Positions 7,889 to 17,153 are shown, counted from the stretch's first letter. The stretch is DNA of 64,000 nucleotides from 20CM-2-55-15 sp964633285 (GCA_964633285.1 CAZWGA010000014.1:35079-99078), one strand, 5' to 3'. Translations and numbers: made by a program. Notes: generated by a model not told the origin, from the letters alone.

Positions 7889-8992
7889 CTACACGATCTG
7901 CCCGACGCGATCTGCCGCGAGCTTGATCCTTTCTTCAATCGACGGATGGCTGTAGAAAATGAATTCGATGATCTTGTTCGGAGCTTTGTCCGCAAGATTG
8001 ATCTCCGCCAGTTTCTCCATGCTTGAAACAAAAGCCAACGCATCACCCGTCAGATCGAGCGCATAAAGATCAGCTTCCCGTTCCAGCCTCCTGGAAAAAT
8101 AATTCGCGCCCGGCAGGACCAGCAGCGAAAGGACAGAAATCACCAGAACAAAAAGTGGAAGACTCGCGATATCGGCTATCCCTCTGAAGCCGAGACTGAT
8201 CGAAAGCGGGGGCAAAATCAGGTGCGCCACATAAAAGGCCGCGAAGGTGAGCACGGATTGAAGGGCCATCCCGTACCAGATGTGATTCTTCACGTGATGG
8301 CAGAGCTCATGAGCCATGATCACTTCGATTTCTTCACCCGAGAAATTCTTCAGAAGAGTGTCGGAAACGATGATCCGGCGCGTATTGCCCCATCCCACAA
8401 CGGCAGCATTCGCTTTGCGCGTTTTCTCACCGAGCGACCACTCAAATATGCCGCATATCGCCGCGCCTGTCCGGCGCGCGAGGCCACGTACGCGGTTTTG
8501 GAGATCCGCACTCTCAACGGGCTTGAACTTGAAGAACAACGGCATCAGCAGCACGGGAGCAAGGTTCGTCATCACGACAACGAAACCGATTACTGCTGCG
8601 CTGGCGTAGATCCACCAATAGCCGGAGTCATTGCGCAGAAGCGCATAGATCAATTCAATACCTGCAAGCATCAGCACTGCGCCGATGGCGAGCCCTTTGA
8701 ACTGGTCACCGATCCAGCCTCCAGGAGTCTGCCGCGAGAGTCCGAATCGATGTTCCAGGACATACCCTGAATAGAAGTCGAGCGGGAGTTCGATGATTTT
8801 GAATAGAGCTCCGATGGTCACCGCGTAAATCAACACGGTTACCCATTCCGACTTTGAGTAAGATTCCGCGAGATTGCGAATTCGTGCGCTCCAGCCGGAT
8901 TTAAGGAGATAGAGGAGGATCAGGGTATTGAGTACAAATCCGGCAACCGCAATGATGCGCTTGATCGATTCGTAGCGTTGTGGCTCGTCCAT
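7889..8992 (-). CDS. M48 family integral membrane zinc metalloprotease (Ste24/CAAX-protease-like)
   Basis: The 367-residue protein resembles Ste24-type M48 proteases. It has hydrophobic segments at about 12-30, 51-70, 100-118, 126-150, 245-262 and 278-296, a zinc motif HELCH at 228-232 with catalytic E229, and a third ligand region EREAD at 304-308. The C-terminus FYSHPSIEERI matches the family. Prokaryotic relatives take part in membrane protein quality control. The ATG at 8992 is used; upstream codons in the frame overlap the end of the hydantoinase B gene and are not M48-like. It is probably the last gene of the minus-strand hydantoinase run (49 bases after the hydantoinase B stop). Confidence 0.9.
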   Translation of the reverse strand: MDEPQRYESIKRIIAVAGFVLNTLILLYLLKSGWSARIRNLAESYSKSEWVTVLIYAVTIGALFKIIELPLDFYSGYVLEHRFGLSRQTPGGWIGDQFKGLAIGAVLMLAGIELIYALLRNDSGYWWIYASAAVIGFVVVMTNLAPVLLMPLFFKFKPVESADLQNRVRGLARRTGAAICGIFEWSLGEKTRKANAAVVGWGNTRRIIVSDTLLKNFSGEEIEVIMAHELCHHVKNHIWYGMALQSVLTFAAFYVAHLILPPLSISLGFRGIADIASLPLFVLVISVLSLLVLPGANYFSRRLEREADLYALDLTGDALAFVSSMEKLAEINLADKAPNKIIEFIFYSHPSIEERIKLAADRVGQIV

Positions 8993-9041
8993 CCTGATAT
9001 ACAGATATACGCCAAGGGCATGAAATTCGCTGTTCCCGCTT

Positions 9042-10625
9042 TCAGGCCTTGCCCCAGCCGCCCCCGCCTGGAGTCTGAATGGACAACACATCGCCGGGGT
9101 CCACCCATGTTGTGAATTTCGATGGAAGAACCTGATGCCAGCCGTTGGTGTGAATGAGCGTGTTGATTCCGGAAGCGCCGTCTTCGCCTTCATTCAATCC
9201 ATAAGGTCTGAAGATCCGGCGATCCGAGAGAAGCGTGACCTGGGCTTTGGTTAAGAATTTGACTTCGCGAATGATGCCGTCGCCGCCGCGGAATTTGCCG
9301 CGTCCTCCAGAACGCGGGCGAAGCGAGTACCTCAAAAGCTGGACGGGATAGGCGTGCTCGAGAGCTTCGACCGGTGTGTTCATGGAGTTCGTCATGTGCG
9401 TATGAACGCCGGAAAGTCCGTCCATACTGGGTCTGGCGCCCATGCCGCCCGACACTGTTTCGTAATAAGCGACGGGCTGATTCGATCGCGGATCAACGGC
9501 GCCGAAAGTCAAGTTGTTCATCGTGCCCTGACTCGCAGCGGGAATGCGGTCCGGCACAGCCTGCGCCAGGCATCGGTACAGCACATCGACAATGCGCTGG
9601 GATGTTTCGACATTGCCCGCACAAACAGCCGCAGGCAATGCGGCATTCACAACAGTTCCTTTCGGCGCGATGACCTCCAGGGGCCGCATGCCTCCGGCAT
9701 TGGACGGGATCGGCAACCCCACGAGGGTGCGAAAAACGTAAAACACCACCGACACGGTGATCGCATAGACCGCATTGATGCTGCCTTTCACCTGTGGATC
9801 GGAATTCGAAAAATCGATCGTCGCGCGTCCTCCCTTGATCTGAATCCGGACGCGAATGGCTACAGGCTGGGCGCCGATTCCATCATTGTCGAGAAAATCT
9901 TCGGCTTCATAGGCACCGGCAGGAATACTAGCTATGGCGTGGCGCGTCATGCGTTCGCTGTAGTTGAGAATCTCGGATACATAACGGCTGACTTCTTTCC
10001 CTCCATACTTCGCGACGATCTCTTTCAAGCGCCGTTCGCCCGTTCGATTTGCTCCGAGCATTGCCGCAAGATCGCCTTCCCGCTCTTCGGGCGTGCGGAC
10101 GTTTGCGAGTACCATGTCCCAGACATCCCGATTGAGTTTTCCAGCCGACATCAGATTGATCGGAGGAATTCGCAATCCCTCCTGATAAATCTCCTCGGCG
10201 AGCGGCATGGAACCGGCGGACATCCCTCCGACGTCCGAGTGATGCGCGCGGCACGCGACATAGAAAAGAAGCCTGGTCCCCGAAAATACTCCGGAGACGA
10301 GCGTGATGTCCGGCAGATGCGTCCCGCCTTTGTAGGGATCGTTCAACATCACAACATCGCCGGGATCGATGCTGCGGTTCTCGATCGCGGCCTGAACCGA
10401 CAACGGCATCGACCCGAGATGGACGGGCATGTGATCGCCCTGCGCCACCATGTCGCCTTGCGCGTCGAAAATCGCGCAGGAATAGTCGCGGCGCTCTTTG
10501 ATATTTGGAGAAAACGACGTGCGCTTGAGGGTCGCGCCCATTTCTTCCGCAATCGCGTGAAAAAGGCTCTTGAAGATTTCGAGCCGGACAGGATCGACGG
10601 CCGTTTGTCTCTTCACAGATTTCAT
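9042..10625 (-). CDS. Hydantoinase/5-oxoprolinase subunit B
   Basis: A 527-residue HyuB-family protein, partner of the A subunit in ATP-dependent opening of a lactam or hydantoin ring (5-oxoproline, N-methylhydantoin) or in acetone-carboxylase-like reactions. Typical parts are the N-terminal IFKSLFHAIAEEMGATLKR, GDHMPVHLGSMP, the metal-site stretch DVVMLNDPYKGGTHLPD, NAGGMRPLEV and the C-terminal glycine-rich TPGGGGWG. The start at 10625 overlaps the stop of the A-subunit gene by 4 bases (ATGA). The in-frame ATG 14 codons upstream lies wholly inside the A-subunit gene. The substrate cannot be assigned from sequence. Confidence 0.95.
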   Translation of the reverse strand: MKSVKRQTAVDPVRLEIFKSLFHAIAEEMGATLKRTSFSPNIKERRDYSCAIFDAQGDMVAQGDHMPVHLGSMPLSVQAAIENRSIDPGDVVMLNDPYKGGTHLPDITLVSGVFSGTRLLFYVACRAHHSDVGGMSAGSMPLAEEIYQEGLRIPPINLMSAGKLNRDVWDMVLANVRTPEEREGDLAAMLGANRTGERRLKEIVAKYGGKEVSRYVSEILNYSERMTRHAIASIPAGAYEAEDFLDNDGIGAQPVAIRVRIQIKGGRATIDFSNSDPQVKGSINAVYAITVSVVFYVFRTLVGLPIPSNAGGMRPLEVIAPKGTVVNAALPAAVCAGNVETSQRIVDVLYRCLAQAVPDRIPAASQGTMNNLTFGAVDPRSNQPVAYYETVSGGMGARPSMDGLSGVHTHMTNSMNTPVEALEHAYPVQLLRYSLRPRSGGRGKFRGGDGIIREVKFLTKAQVTLLSDRRIFRPYGLNEGEDGASGINTLIHTNGWHQVLPSKFTTWVDPGDVLSIQTPGGGGWGKA

Positions 10626-12664
10626 TTCGACTCCAGCACCAGGTTCAAGTGCGCGTCCACCACACATTGAAAATCAGGCGGCACGAGTGTTGTGGAACTG
10701 TATTCGCCGATGATAGCGGGGCCTTTAATGTTGTGCCCGCAGCCGAGAGCCACGCGGTCGTAGATTGCTGTTTTCTCGCGTTTGCGATCGATCCATACCG
10801 GACGCGTTTCCAATGGAATCGCCCGGCCCTGCTGTTTCCTTGCCTTTGCGAATTCCGGTTTTAGGGTCCTGCCAACGAAGGCGCTTCGCACGTTGACGAC
10901 TTCGACTGCCCTTCCAGCATTCGCATAGCCGTAGCGCCGCTCGTGGGCTTTGTGAAATCTATCGATGAAACCGTTCCCGGCAGCAACGGTCAATTCATAC
11001 GATTGGCCCCGATACCGAAGATCCACAAAGTCCGCGCAATGAATTTCCTTTTTGTTGAAACCTTCCGCCTCCAGTTCAACGCTTCCGAGATCATGCAATT
11101 CCTTAAAAACGGATTTCATTTTCTCCGCTGACTTTTCGGCATCCACAAGCAGCGTGCGCGAATAATCCTTGCGAACGTCCGCCAGCAGAAGGCCCAGAGC
11201 GGAAAGCGCGCCTGGGAATTTCGGAACAATCACCCTGCGCAGCCCCAGGCCGCGGGCAAGATTCGCGGCGTGAAGGCCGCCGGCGCCGCCAAAGCAGATC
11301 AGAGTAAAGTCGCGAGGATCGTAACCGCGTTCCACGGAGATCAGGCGGATCGCCTGTTCCATATTGTTATTGACGATGTCGATGACGCCCTGGGCCATGT
11401 CTTCGAGACTGCTCCATCCTTCGGTCCATCGCTGCTTCGAAAGCGAGACGGCAATGCGGCCAGGGTCAAGTTGCATCGCTCCGCCAAGAAAAAACTGAGG
11501 CAACAGGCGGCCAAGAATGACGTTCGCATCGGTCACGGTTAGCCGGTCTCCTTTGCCGTAACAGATCGGACCCGGATCCGCGCCTGCGCTTTCAGGACCG
11601 ACTTTGAGCGCGCCGCCCGGATCGAGATATGCAATGGAACCGCCGCCCGCGCCGACTGTATGAATGTCCATCATGGGAATGCCGACATGCATTCCGTCGA
11701 TCTGGCTCTCGTGCGTCACCTTGATTTCGTTTTCGCACAATGAAACATCGGTGGAAGTTCCGCCCATGTCGAACGTGATGATCTTCGAATAACCGCTCGC
11801 CTGCGCGATGTGAAACGCTCCAACCACGCCCCCCGCCGGCCCCGACAGGATCGTCCGGACGGGCGTTTCCGCCGCGGTCCCGGCCTGCACCGCGCCGCCG
11901 TTGGATTGCATCACTCGTAAACGCGAATGGCTGAGGTTGTCCTGGAGACGCCGCAGATAACGGTTCATCAGGGGAGCGAGATAGGCATTGATGACTGTCG
12001 TCGAGGTGCGTTCGTACTCGCGGTATTCGGGCAGGATCTTCGACGAAAGAGAAATCGGCACACCCAGCGATTCCAGCAAATACCCGATTTCCAGTTCGTG
12101 CTCGTTGTTGGCAAATGAGTACAACAGCGAAACCGCGATCGATTCGACATTCTGAGCGCGCAGATATTCGACAAGATTCTGAAAGAGACGCGAATCAAAG
12201 CGCGTTTCAATCGATCCGTCATACAAGGTTCGTTCGCGAATTCCGAAACGCAAATCCGCGCAGACAAGCGGCTCGGGAGCCGTTACCAGAATATTGTAGA
12301 GTTCGCGCCGCGTCTGCCTTCCAATGACGAGAACATCTTCGAAACCTTCCGTCGTCAGCAGCGCCGTCCGCGCGCCCTTGCGTTCGAGCAGAGCGTTGGT
12401 GGCAACGGTCGAACCGTGGATCATCTCGCGAAGCACGGAATCGCCGATCCGGGAAACTCCCTTCATGATGGCGTTGTCGGGTTGGCCTGGTGTTGAGAGT
12501 TCCTTGAACACTTCGATCTTGCCATCGCGAAGAACGACAAAATCCGTGAAGGTGCCGCCGGTGTCGACTCCGATCCGAAGCCCGGGCCCGTTCGAAGATC
12601 CGGCCTTCACAGGGCGGGCCCGGAATGCGGAGGCTTTCGCCTTAGAAATAGATTCGCGCGACAT
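10622..12664 (-). CDS. Hydantoinase/5-oxoprolinase subunit A
   Basis: The 680-residue HyuA-family subunit has an ASKHA-type ATPase fold: phosphate loop IGVDTGGTFTDF at about 31-42, a second loop LSGPAGGVVGAF, FDMGGTSTDVSL, GAGGGSIAYLD with GPESAGADPGP, and FGGAGGLHA. It phosphorylates the ring substrate before hydrolysis by the AB complex. The ATG at 12664 leaves a 28-residue basic extension before the fold; the longer upstream frame is antisense-free but overlaps the previous gene and has no HyuA similarity. It overlaps the M16-like gene by 23 bases and the B-subunit gene by 4 bases, so the three genes are probably co-transcribed. Confidence 0.94.
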   Translation of the reverse strand: MSRESISKAKASAFRARPVKAGSSNGPGLRIGVDTGGTFTDFVVLRDGKIEVFKELSTPGQPDNAIMKGVSRIGDSVLREMIHGSTVATNALLERKGARTALLTTEGFEDVLVIGRQTRRELYNILVTAPEPLVCADLRFGIRERTLYDGSIETRFDSRLFQNLVEYLRAQNVESIAVSLLYSFANNEHELEIGYLLESLGVPISLSSKILPEYREYERTSTTVINAYLAPLMNRYLRRLQDNLSHSRLRVMQSNGGAVQAGTAAETPVRTILSGPAGGVVGAFHIAQASGYSKIITFDMGGTSTDVSLCENEIKVTHESQIDGMHVGIPMMDIHTVGAGGGSIAYLDPGGALKVGPESAGADPGPICYGKGDRLTVTDANVILGRLLPQFFLGGAMQLDPGRIAVSLSKQRWTEGWSSLEDMAQGVIDIVNNNMEQAIRLISVERGYDPRDFTLICFGGAGGLHAANLARGLGLRRVIVPKFPGALSALGLLLADVRKDYSRTLLVDAEKSAEKMKSVFKELHDLGSVELEAEGFNKKEIHCADFVDLRYRGQSYELTVAAGNGFIDRFHKAHERRYGYANAGRAVEVVNVRSAFVGRTLKPEFAKARKQQGRAIPLETRPVWIDRKREKTAIYDRVALGCGHNIKGPAIIGEYSSTTLVPPDFQCVVDAHLNLVLESK

Positions 12665-14435
12665 CTTGGACGTGTTGGAAACCGATCGTTGAGAGGCCCT
12701 GCAGTGCGCCCCTGGGATCCCGTTCCCACGTGAGCGCCTGCAAATCCGGCAGGCTGAATCCGAAATGATGAATCGCCACTTCACGAACTCGGGCGAAATC
12801 ATTCTCGGAAAGCGGCCGCATCGCAATTTCTTTGATCCAGCCGAGAATTTGCGCTCGATGCTCATCATCAGCGCGGATTTGAAGCGAAGTTCCCGCCCCG
12901 GCCTCGATTCGCAATTCAACGTCGCGCCACCATCCGGCCTGGATAAGCCTCAGGTCCAGAGCGGTCTTGAGAATGAACAGCGCGGGCAGATCGCCACCGG
13001 AAACTTCTCCCTTCGCGACACCACTCTCGCCCGCGGTGTTGCCGGAAAAAGAACTCCAGATCTCACGAGCGCGCGAAAGAGAAACCTGGGGAGTCAACAC
13101 GAGAATCCGGTCGGGGCGATATTTCTGAAACGGCTTCATATCATCGGAAGTGAATTCGTGATCGAAACGCGCCAGGGCGCCGCCGGAGATAAACACGGCA
13201 TTGATGGTGCTTTCAGTAATGTATACCCCGGAAGGAAGCTGTTCAGGTGGCTTCGAAGCCGGAACGGAATCTGTGTGAGGCGGGAAAGTGATTGCAATGG
13301 GGCTCTCAACCGGCGCTACAGCGGCGCGCTGCCCTCTCACCGAGGGAAGGGATTGGGGCAAGGCATTGCTCAAGGATTCGGTTGTGACCGTGGTTTGTTT
13401 AGGCCGGGGCGCCCATGTTGCAATCACTCGATTCGAAATCAAAAGATCGCGCGCGGCGCCGCGCAAATCGTCGGCGGTCATCGATAGAATCCATTGAATC
13501 CCTTCCACACGCCGTTCGGGAATCCCATAACTGGTGTACCACTCACGAACTTCGCTGCTCTCAAGGTAAGCGGCACTTTCATCGCGAGCCGCGGCAAGAT
13601 CTTTTGCAGATGCGGGAGTGAACTGCAGACGTTCCAGCTCTTGCAGAAGGCTTGCCTCCACCGGTTCGGGAAACTGACCCGCGGGGACCGCCAGCTCGAT
13701 GCGGTAGTAATAAGGACGCGTTCCAAGCGGCAAAGCCGTTTGGAGCGGAAGCCGGACCACTCGATGAATGAGGCGATCCAGGACAAGGAACAAATACCAT
13801 TGCCGGTAGTACACCGCGGGAATAGGCGATGCGTAAATCACGGCGCCTGCCGGCAGATCCGATTTGAAACGAAGCGTACGTTCGGCTGCCAACGGTTCGA
13901 TCGGTTCAGCGGACAAATTGTTCGAAGCCCGGCGCGCTACTGCGGCAAGGCCGGCGCGCAAAGAATCCGAAACCGGCGCGGATATCAGCAGGAAAGCATC
14001 ATCTGTGGCGTAATCGACAGACGGCGATCGCGACCCCAATAGCGCGCCACGAATCTCTTCTTCGACTTTTCCTCGAAAATCGGGCGGGTCGGGGGACGAG
14101 GGGTCTGACCCCCTGTCCCTTTTCGGGATTTCTTTGAAAAATGCGGCCAGTTGATCGTCGCTCAACAGAGCCGCAGCCCACTTCGGCAACGTGAATCGAA
14201 GGGAAGTTCGATCGCGTTCGGTGCTGAATTGAACGGTGCCGCCGGCAGCGTAGGTGCTGAAGATCAGCGAGCGAGCGGCGCTGGTGGATGCGAGATTTTG
14301 GAGTCCGGGTTCGTTGTATCCCGCGACGATCGAGACCATATCGCCCTCGGCCGGAAGTTCGGTTAACTGGATTCCGTTGGGAAGGGTGCCCGGCAATAAA
14401 AGGAAGGCGAAGATGGCCGAAATGGGCGCAAACAC
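12642..14435 (-). CDS. Secreted M16-like protein lacking the zinc motif
   Basis: A 597-residue protein with an N-terminal signal peptide (about 1-18) from a GTG start at 14435. The opening LPNGIQLTELPAEGDMVSIV and the two-lobe alpha/beta pattern resemble inactive halves of M16 (insulinase/processing-peptidase) proteins, but the HxxEH zinc motif is absent. Other residues fit a periplasmic fold (many ER/ELERL helices). Two low-complexity patches, RGSDPSSPDPPD (from 14093-14119) and LPQSLPSVRGQRAA (from about 13322-13360), are encoded by palindromic DNA like the intergenic repeats here and look like in-frame insertions. It heads the hydantoinase A/B run and is divergent from the EF-G gene. M16 assignment is tentative. 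Confidence 0.7.
   Translation of the reverse strand: MFAPISAIFAFLLLPGTLPNGIQLTELPAEGDMVSIVAGYNEPGLQNLASTSAARSLIFSTYAAGGTVQFSTERDRTSLRFTLPKWAAALLSDDQLAAFFKEIPKRDRGSDPSSPDPPDFRGKVEEEIRGALLGSRSPSVDYATDDAFLLISAPVSDSLRAGLAAVARRASNNLSAEPIEPLAAERTLRFKSDLPAGAVIYASPIPAVYYRQWYLFLVLDRLIHRVVRLPLQTALPLGTRPYYYRIELAVPAGQFPEPVEASLLQELERLQFTPASAKDLAAARDESAAYLESSEVREWYTSYGIPERRVEGIQWILSMTADDLRGAARDLLISNRVIATWAPRPKQTTVTTESLSNALPQSLPSVRGQRAAVAPVESPIAITFPPHTDSVPASKPPEQLPSGVYITESTINAVFISGGALARFDHEFTSDDMKPFQKYRPDRILVLTPQVSLSRAREIWSSFSGNTAGESGVAKGEVSGGDLPALFILKTALDLRLIQAGWWRDVELRIEAGAGTSLQIRADDEHRAQILGWIKEIAMRPLSENDFARVREVAIHHFGFSLPDLQALTWERDPRGALQGLSTIGFQHVQDVARIYF
14093..14119. repeat. Palindromic repeat copy inside a coding sequence
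   Basis: An almost perfect palindrome with outer GGGAC/GTCCC and central GGGGTC/GACCCC blocks lies inside the M16-like gene. It is the same element as the stem-loop at 25198-25226 with a few changes. Its length (27 bases, nine codons) keeps the frame and adds a Ser/Asp/Pro-rich patch to the protein. Confidence 0.75.
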
Positions 14436-14509
14436 TCGTTGAGCCTATCGTTGCACGGTAGTGTTTTCAAGAATGAATATGGTAGATTGCGAAACTTGAC
14501 CTCAAGCAC

Positions 14510-14515
14510 AAGGAG
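14510..14515 (+). promoter_or_regulatory. Ribosome-binding site for the GTG start of the EF-G gene
   Basis: AAGGAG stands 6 bases before GTG at 14522 and fixes that non-ATG start. The 86-base divergent gap 14436-14521 also carries a weak TTGCAC (14451-14456) with AT-rich sequence downstream, but no convincing -10 box. Confidence 0.7.
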
Positions 14516-14521
14516 AACGCA

Positions 14522-16621
14522 GTGAACGTCTACGAAGGCAAAAACATTCGTAATGTCGGCATCGTTGGACATGGAGGAAGCGGCAAAACCTCGCTGGTTT
14601 CCGCGATGCTTTTTGATAGCGGCGCCACCAATCGCCTCGGTCGCGTAGACGACGGGAATGCCCCAACCGACTACGACGAAGACGAGATCGAACGCAAAAT
14701 CACGATCTCCGGAAAACTCGCTTTCTGCGAATGGAATAAAAACAAAATCAATATTCTCGACACACCCGGCTTCGGCAATTTCATTCAGGAAGCGCGAGGG
14801 GCCCTGCGCGTTGCGGACGGCGCGATTATTGTTGTGGACGCTGTTTCAGGCGTCATGGTTCAAACGGAAAAATCCTGGGCATACGCGGAAGAATTTCAGC
14901 TTCCCAGGCTCGTCGTGGTCAATCGAATGGATCGCGATACGGCAAGTTTTGAGCGATCGCTGCAATCCATTCAACAACGTCTGGGACGCATGTGCGTTCC
15001 GATCCAGATTCCGCTGGGCGAAGAGAAAGCTTTCAAAGGCGTCGCCGATCTGATTCAGATGAAGGCCTGTATTTTTCCGTCGGACGGCTCCGGTAAATTC
15101 ACCGAATCCGATATTCCCGGCGATATCGCCGCCCGCGCGCAGGAATATCGCGAAAAGCTCGTGGAAGCCGTCGCCGAAAGCGACGAAAAGTTGATGGAAA
15201 AATTCTTCGAGAGCGGCTCGCTGAGCGATGACGAGATGATCTCCGGCCTGAAGAAACAGGTTGTGGACGGAAAAATTTATCCGGTGCTCTATACCTCGGC
15301 GCAGGGAAACATCGGCGTTCAACAGCTTTTGAATGCGATTGTGAATCTCCTTCCCGATGCCGTTGCCCGGGCAACGGTCACCGGCGCCGATCATCAGGGA
15401 AAGGAGATGGTGCGGAAAACAACCGACAGCGAACCGTTTTCCGCCTTTGTCTTCAAAACCTTTTCGGATCCGTTTACGGGCCGCGTTTCGTTATTCCGTG
15501 TGTACTCGGGAACACTGACAACGGAACTCCAGCCTTACAACGCCAACAAGGGAGTCACTGAACGCCTCGGCTCGATCGTTCTGCTTCAGGGAAAAACGCA
15601 GGTCACCGTGCCGAAGGTCCATGCCGGAGACATCGCGGCCGTCGCAAAACTCAAAGAGACTCAGACCGGCGAGACGCTTTCCGACAAGGGACACGCAATC
15701 CTTTATCCGGCGGTGAAATGGGTTGAGCCCGTCATTTCCTTCGCAATTGAACCGAAATCCCGTGGTGACGAAGAAAAAATCAGCACGGCTATTCACAAGC
15801 TGATGGATGAAGACCTCGGTCTTCGTTATACGCGTGAACCCCAGACGAAGGAATTCCTGATGTCGGGCCAGGGCCAGATGCACGTGGAAATGGCGGTTGC
15901 CCGGCTGAAGAAGCGATACGGCGTCGAAGTTCTTCTGCATCCCCCGAAGGTTCCCTATCGCGAAACAATCAAAGGCAAAGCGGACGTCCAGGGCAAACAC
16001 AAGAAACAGAGCGGCGGCCACGGACAGTACGGTGATTGCAAAATCCGGATGGAACCGCTGCCGCGCGGCGGCGACTTCGAATTCGTAAACGAGATTTTCG
16101 GCGGCGCCATTCCGAGGAATTTCATACCGGCGGTCGAAAAAGGCATTCAGGAAGCGCGCCAGAAGGGAGTTCTTGCGGGATTCCCCACAGTGGATTTCCG
16201 AGTCGTTCTGTATGACGGTTCCTATCATGATGTCGATTCATCTGAAATGGCTTTCAAGATCGCGGGCTCTCTGGCCTTCAAGAAAGGTATCCGGGAAGCG
16301 CGGCCAATCCTGCTGGAGCCTGTGATGAACGTTGAAGTGCATGGACCGGAAGAATTCGCGGGCGATCTCATGGGCGATCTGAACAGCCGGCGCGGCCGCG
16401 TTCAGGGCATGGAAGTTCGGGGACACACGACAATCATCAAGGCCCAGGTGCCGCTGGCGGAAATGCTGAGTTACGCATCGGATCTGACATCTAAAACCGG
16501 AGCGCGTGGAAGTTACACGATGGAATTCAGCCATTACGACGAAGTGCCCGGCCATCTCGCCGACAAAGTGATCGCTAACGCGAAAGCGGGCAAAACGGGT
16601 GAAGAGGAAGAAGAGGAATAA
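14522..16621 (+). CDS. Elongation factor G paralogue (EF-G-2-like GTPase)
   Basis: The 699-residue protein has the five-domain layout of EF-G, a ribosomal translocase GTPase. Visible are G1 GHGGSGKT (16-23), G3 DTPGF (80-84), G4 NRMD (134-137), domain II and the domain IV stretch GGHGQYGDCKIRMEP. The histidine that normally follows DTPG and activates the catalytic water is phenylalanine here (F84), as in the EF-G-2 type paralogues that have Tyr at this place, so this is not the housekeeping fusA and lacks the rpsL/rpsG/tuf neighbourhood. It ends in a run of six glutamates. It starts at GTG with a strong ribosome-binding site. A small YciI-like gene follows after 5 bases. Confidence 0.9.
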   Translation: MNVYEGKNIRNVGIVGHGGSGKTSLVSAMLFDSGATNRLGRVDDGNAPTDYDEDEIERKITISGKLAFCEWNKNKINILDTPGFGNFIQEARGALRVADGAIIVVDAVSGVMVQTEKSWAYAEEFQLPRLVVVNRMDRDTASFERSLQSIQQRLGRMCVPIQIPLGEEKAFKGVADLIQMKACIFPSDGSGKFTESDIPGDIAARAQEYREKLVEAVAESDEKLMEKFFESGSLSDDEMISGLKKQVVDGKIYPVLYTSAQGNIGVQQLLNAIVNLLPDAVARATVTGADHQGKEMVRKTTDSEPFSAFVFKTFSDPFTGRVSLFRVYSGTLTTELQPYNANKGVTERLGSIVLLQGKTQVTVPKVHAGDIAAVAKLKETQTGETLSDKGHAILYPAVKWVEPVISFAIEPKSRGDEEKISTAIHKLMDEDLGLRYTREPQTKEFLMSGQGQMHVEMAVARLKKRYGVEVLLHPPKVPYRETIKGKADVQGKHKKQSGGHGQYGDCKIRMEPLPRGGDFEFVNEIFGGAIPRNFIPAVEKGIQEARQKGVLAGFPTVDFRVVLYDGSYHDVDSSEMAFKIAGSLAFKKGIREARPILLEPVMNVEVHGPEEFAGDLMGDLNSRRGRVQGMEVRGHTTIIKAQVPLAEMLSYASDLTSKTGARGSYTMEFSHYDEVPGHLADKVIANAKAGKTGEEEEEE

Positions 16622-16626
16622 CGTTT

Positions 16627-16923
16627 ATGCTTTTCATCGCTCGATTCCACAACAATCCGGAAAAAGCAAATCTCATCAGTCAGTACTATCCTGCTCACGT
16701 GGAATGGCTCAAAAAAAATGAATCGACGATCCTGGTTCCGGGCTCGCTGAAGCCGGAACCCGACGCTCCTCCGGTCGGAGGATGCTGGATCGTGCGCGCC
16801 GATACCAAGGCTGAGGTTGAAGCGCTCTTTAAAACGGACCCGTTCTGGGTGAATGGTCTGCGTTCCGGCTACGAAATCTTCTATTGGTCGAAAGCGTTTC
16901 CGGATAAGACGGTCCCGATTTAA
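16627..16923 (+). CDS. YciI-like family protein
   Basis: A 98-residue dimeric alpha/beta-barrel protein of the YciI superfamily (ferredoxin-like fold). The family usually conserves a His-Asp pair; here the likely acid-base residues are H25 in the YYPAHVEWLKK helix and D in KTDPFWV. The GCWIVRADTKAEVEAL strand-helix and the following DPFWVNGL loop are characteristic. The biochemical role of most members is unknown. It starts 5 bases after the EF-G paralogue stop and is probably co-transcribed with it. Confidence 0.85.
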   Translation: MLFIARFHNNPEKANLISQYYPAHVEWLKKNESTILVPGSLKPEPDAPPVGGCWIVRADTKAEVEALFKTDPFWVNGLRSGYEIFYWSKAFPDKTVPI

Positions 16924-16976
16924 ATCCATTCAGAGGTCTGGCAGTTGTTTCGCCCTATGCTAGGATGGACTCCGCT

Positions 16977-17153
16977 ATGGCCGTCAGTCCTGAGCTTCTG
17001 AAGATTCTTGTTTGCCCTGTCCCGGATTGCCGCGCGCCTGTAAACCTGACCGAAGACGGACAGGGTCTGAAGTGCAGTAAATGCCGGCGCGTATATCCGA
17101 TTCGCGACGACATCCCTGTGATGCTCATCAGCGACGCAAAAATTGAAGACTAA
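16977..17153 (+). CDS. Trm112-like / UPF0434 zinc-ribbon protein
   Basis: This 58-residue protein is a Trm112-like small protein with two metal-binding pairs: a Cys in LVCPVPDC and CSKC near the middle, followed by the family end YPIRDDIPVMLISDA. Bacterial UPF0434 members often sit beside lipid A or LPS genes, and here a heptosyltransferase gene follows with an 11-base overlap. The ATG at 16977 (MAVSPELLKIL) fits the family; an in-frame ATG lies four codons upstream. Function is uncertain; Trm112 proteins in eukaryotes activate methyltransferases. Confidence 0.85.
   Translation: MAVSPELLKILVCPVPDCRAPVNLTEDGQGLKCSKCRRVYPIRDDIPVMLISDAKIED

Noticed and set aside
9354..10670. Long open frame on the plus strand (438 residues) opposite hydantoinase B
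   Set aside because: It is fully antisense to a strongly supported gene, is rich in Arg/His and has no family features.
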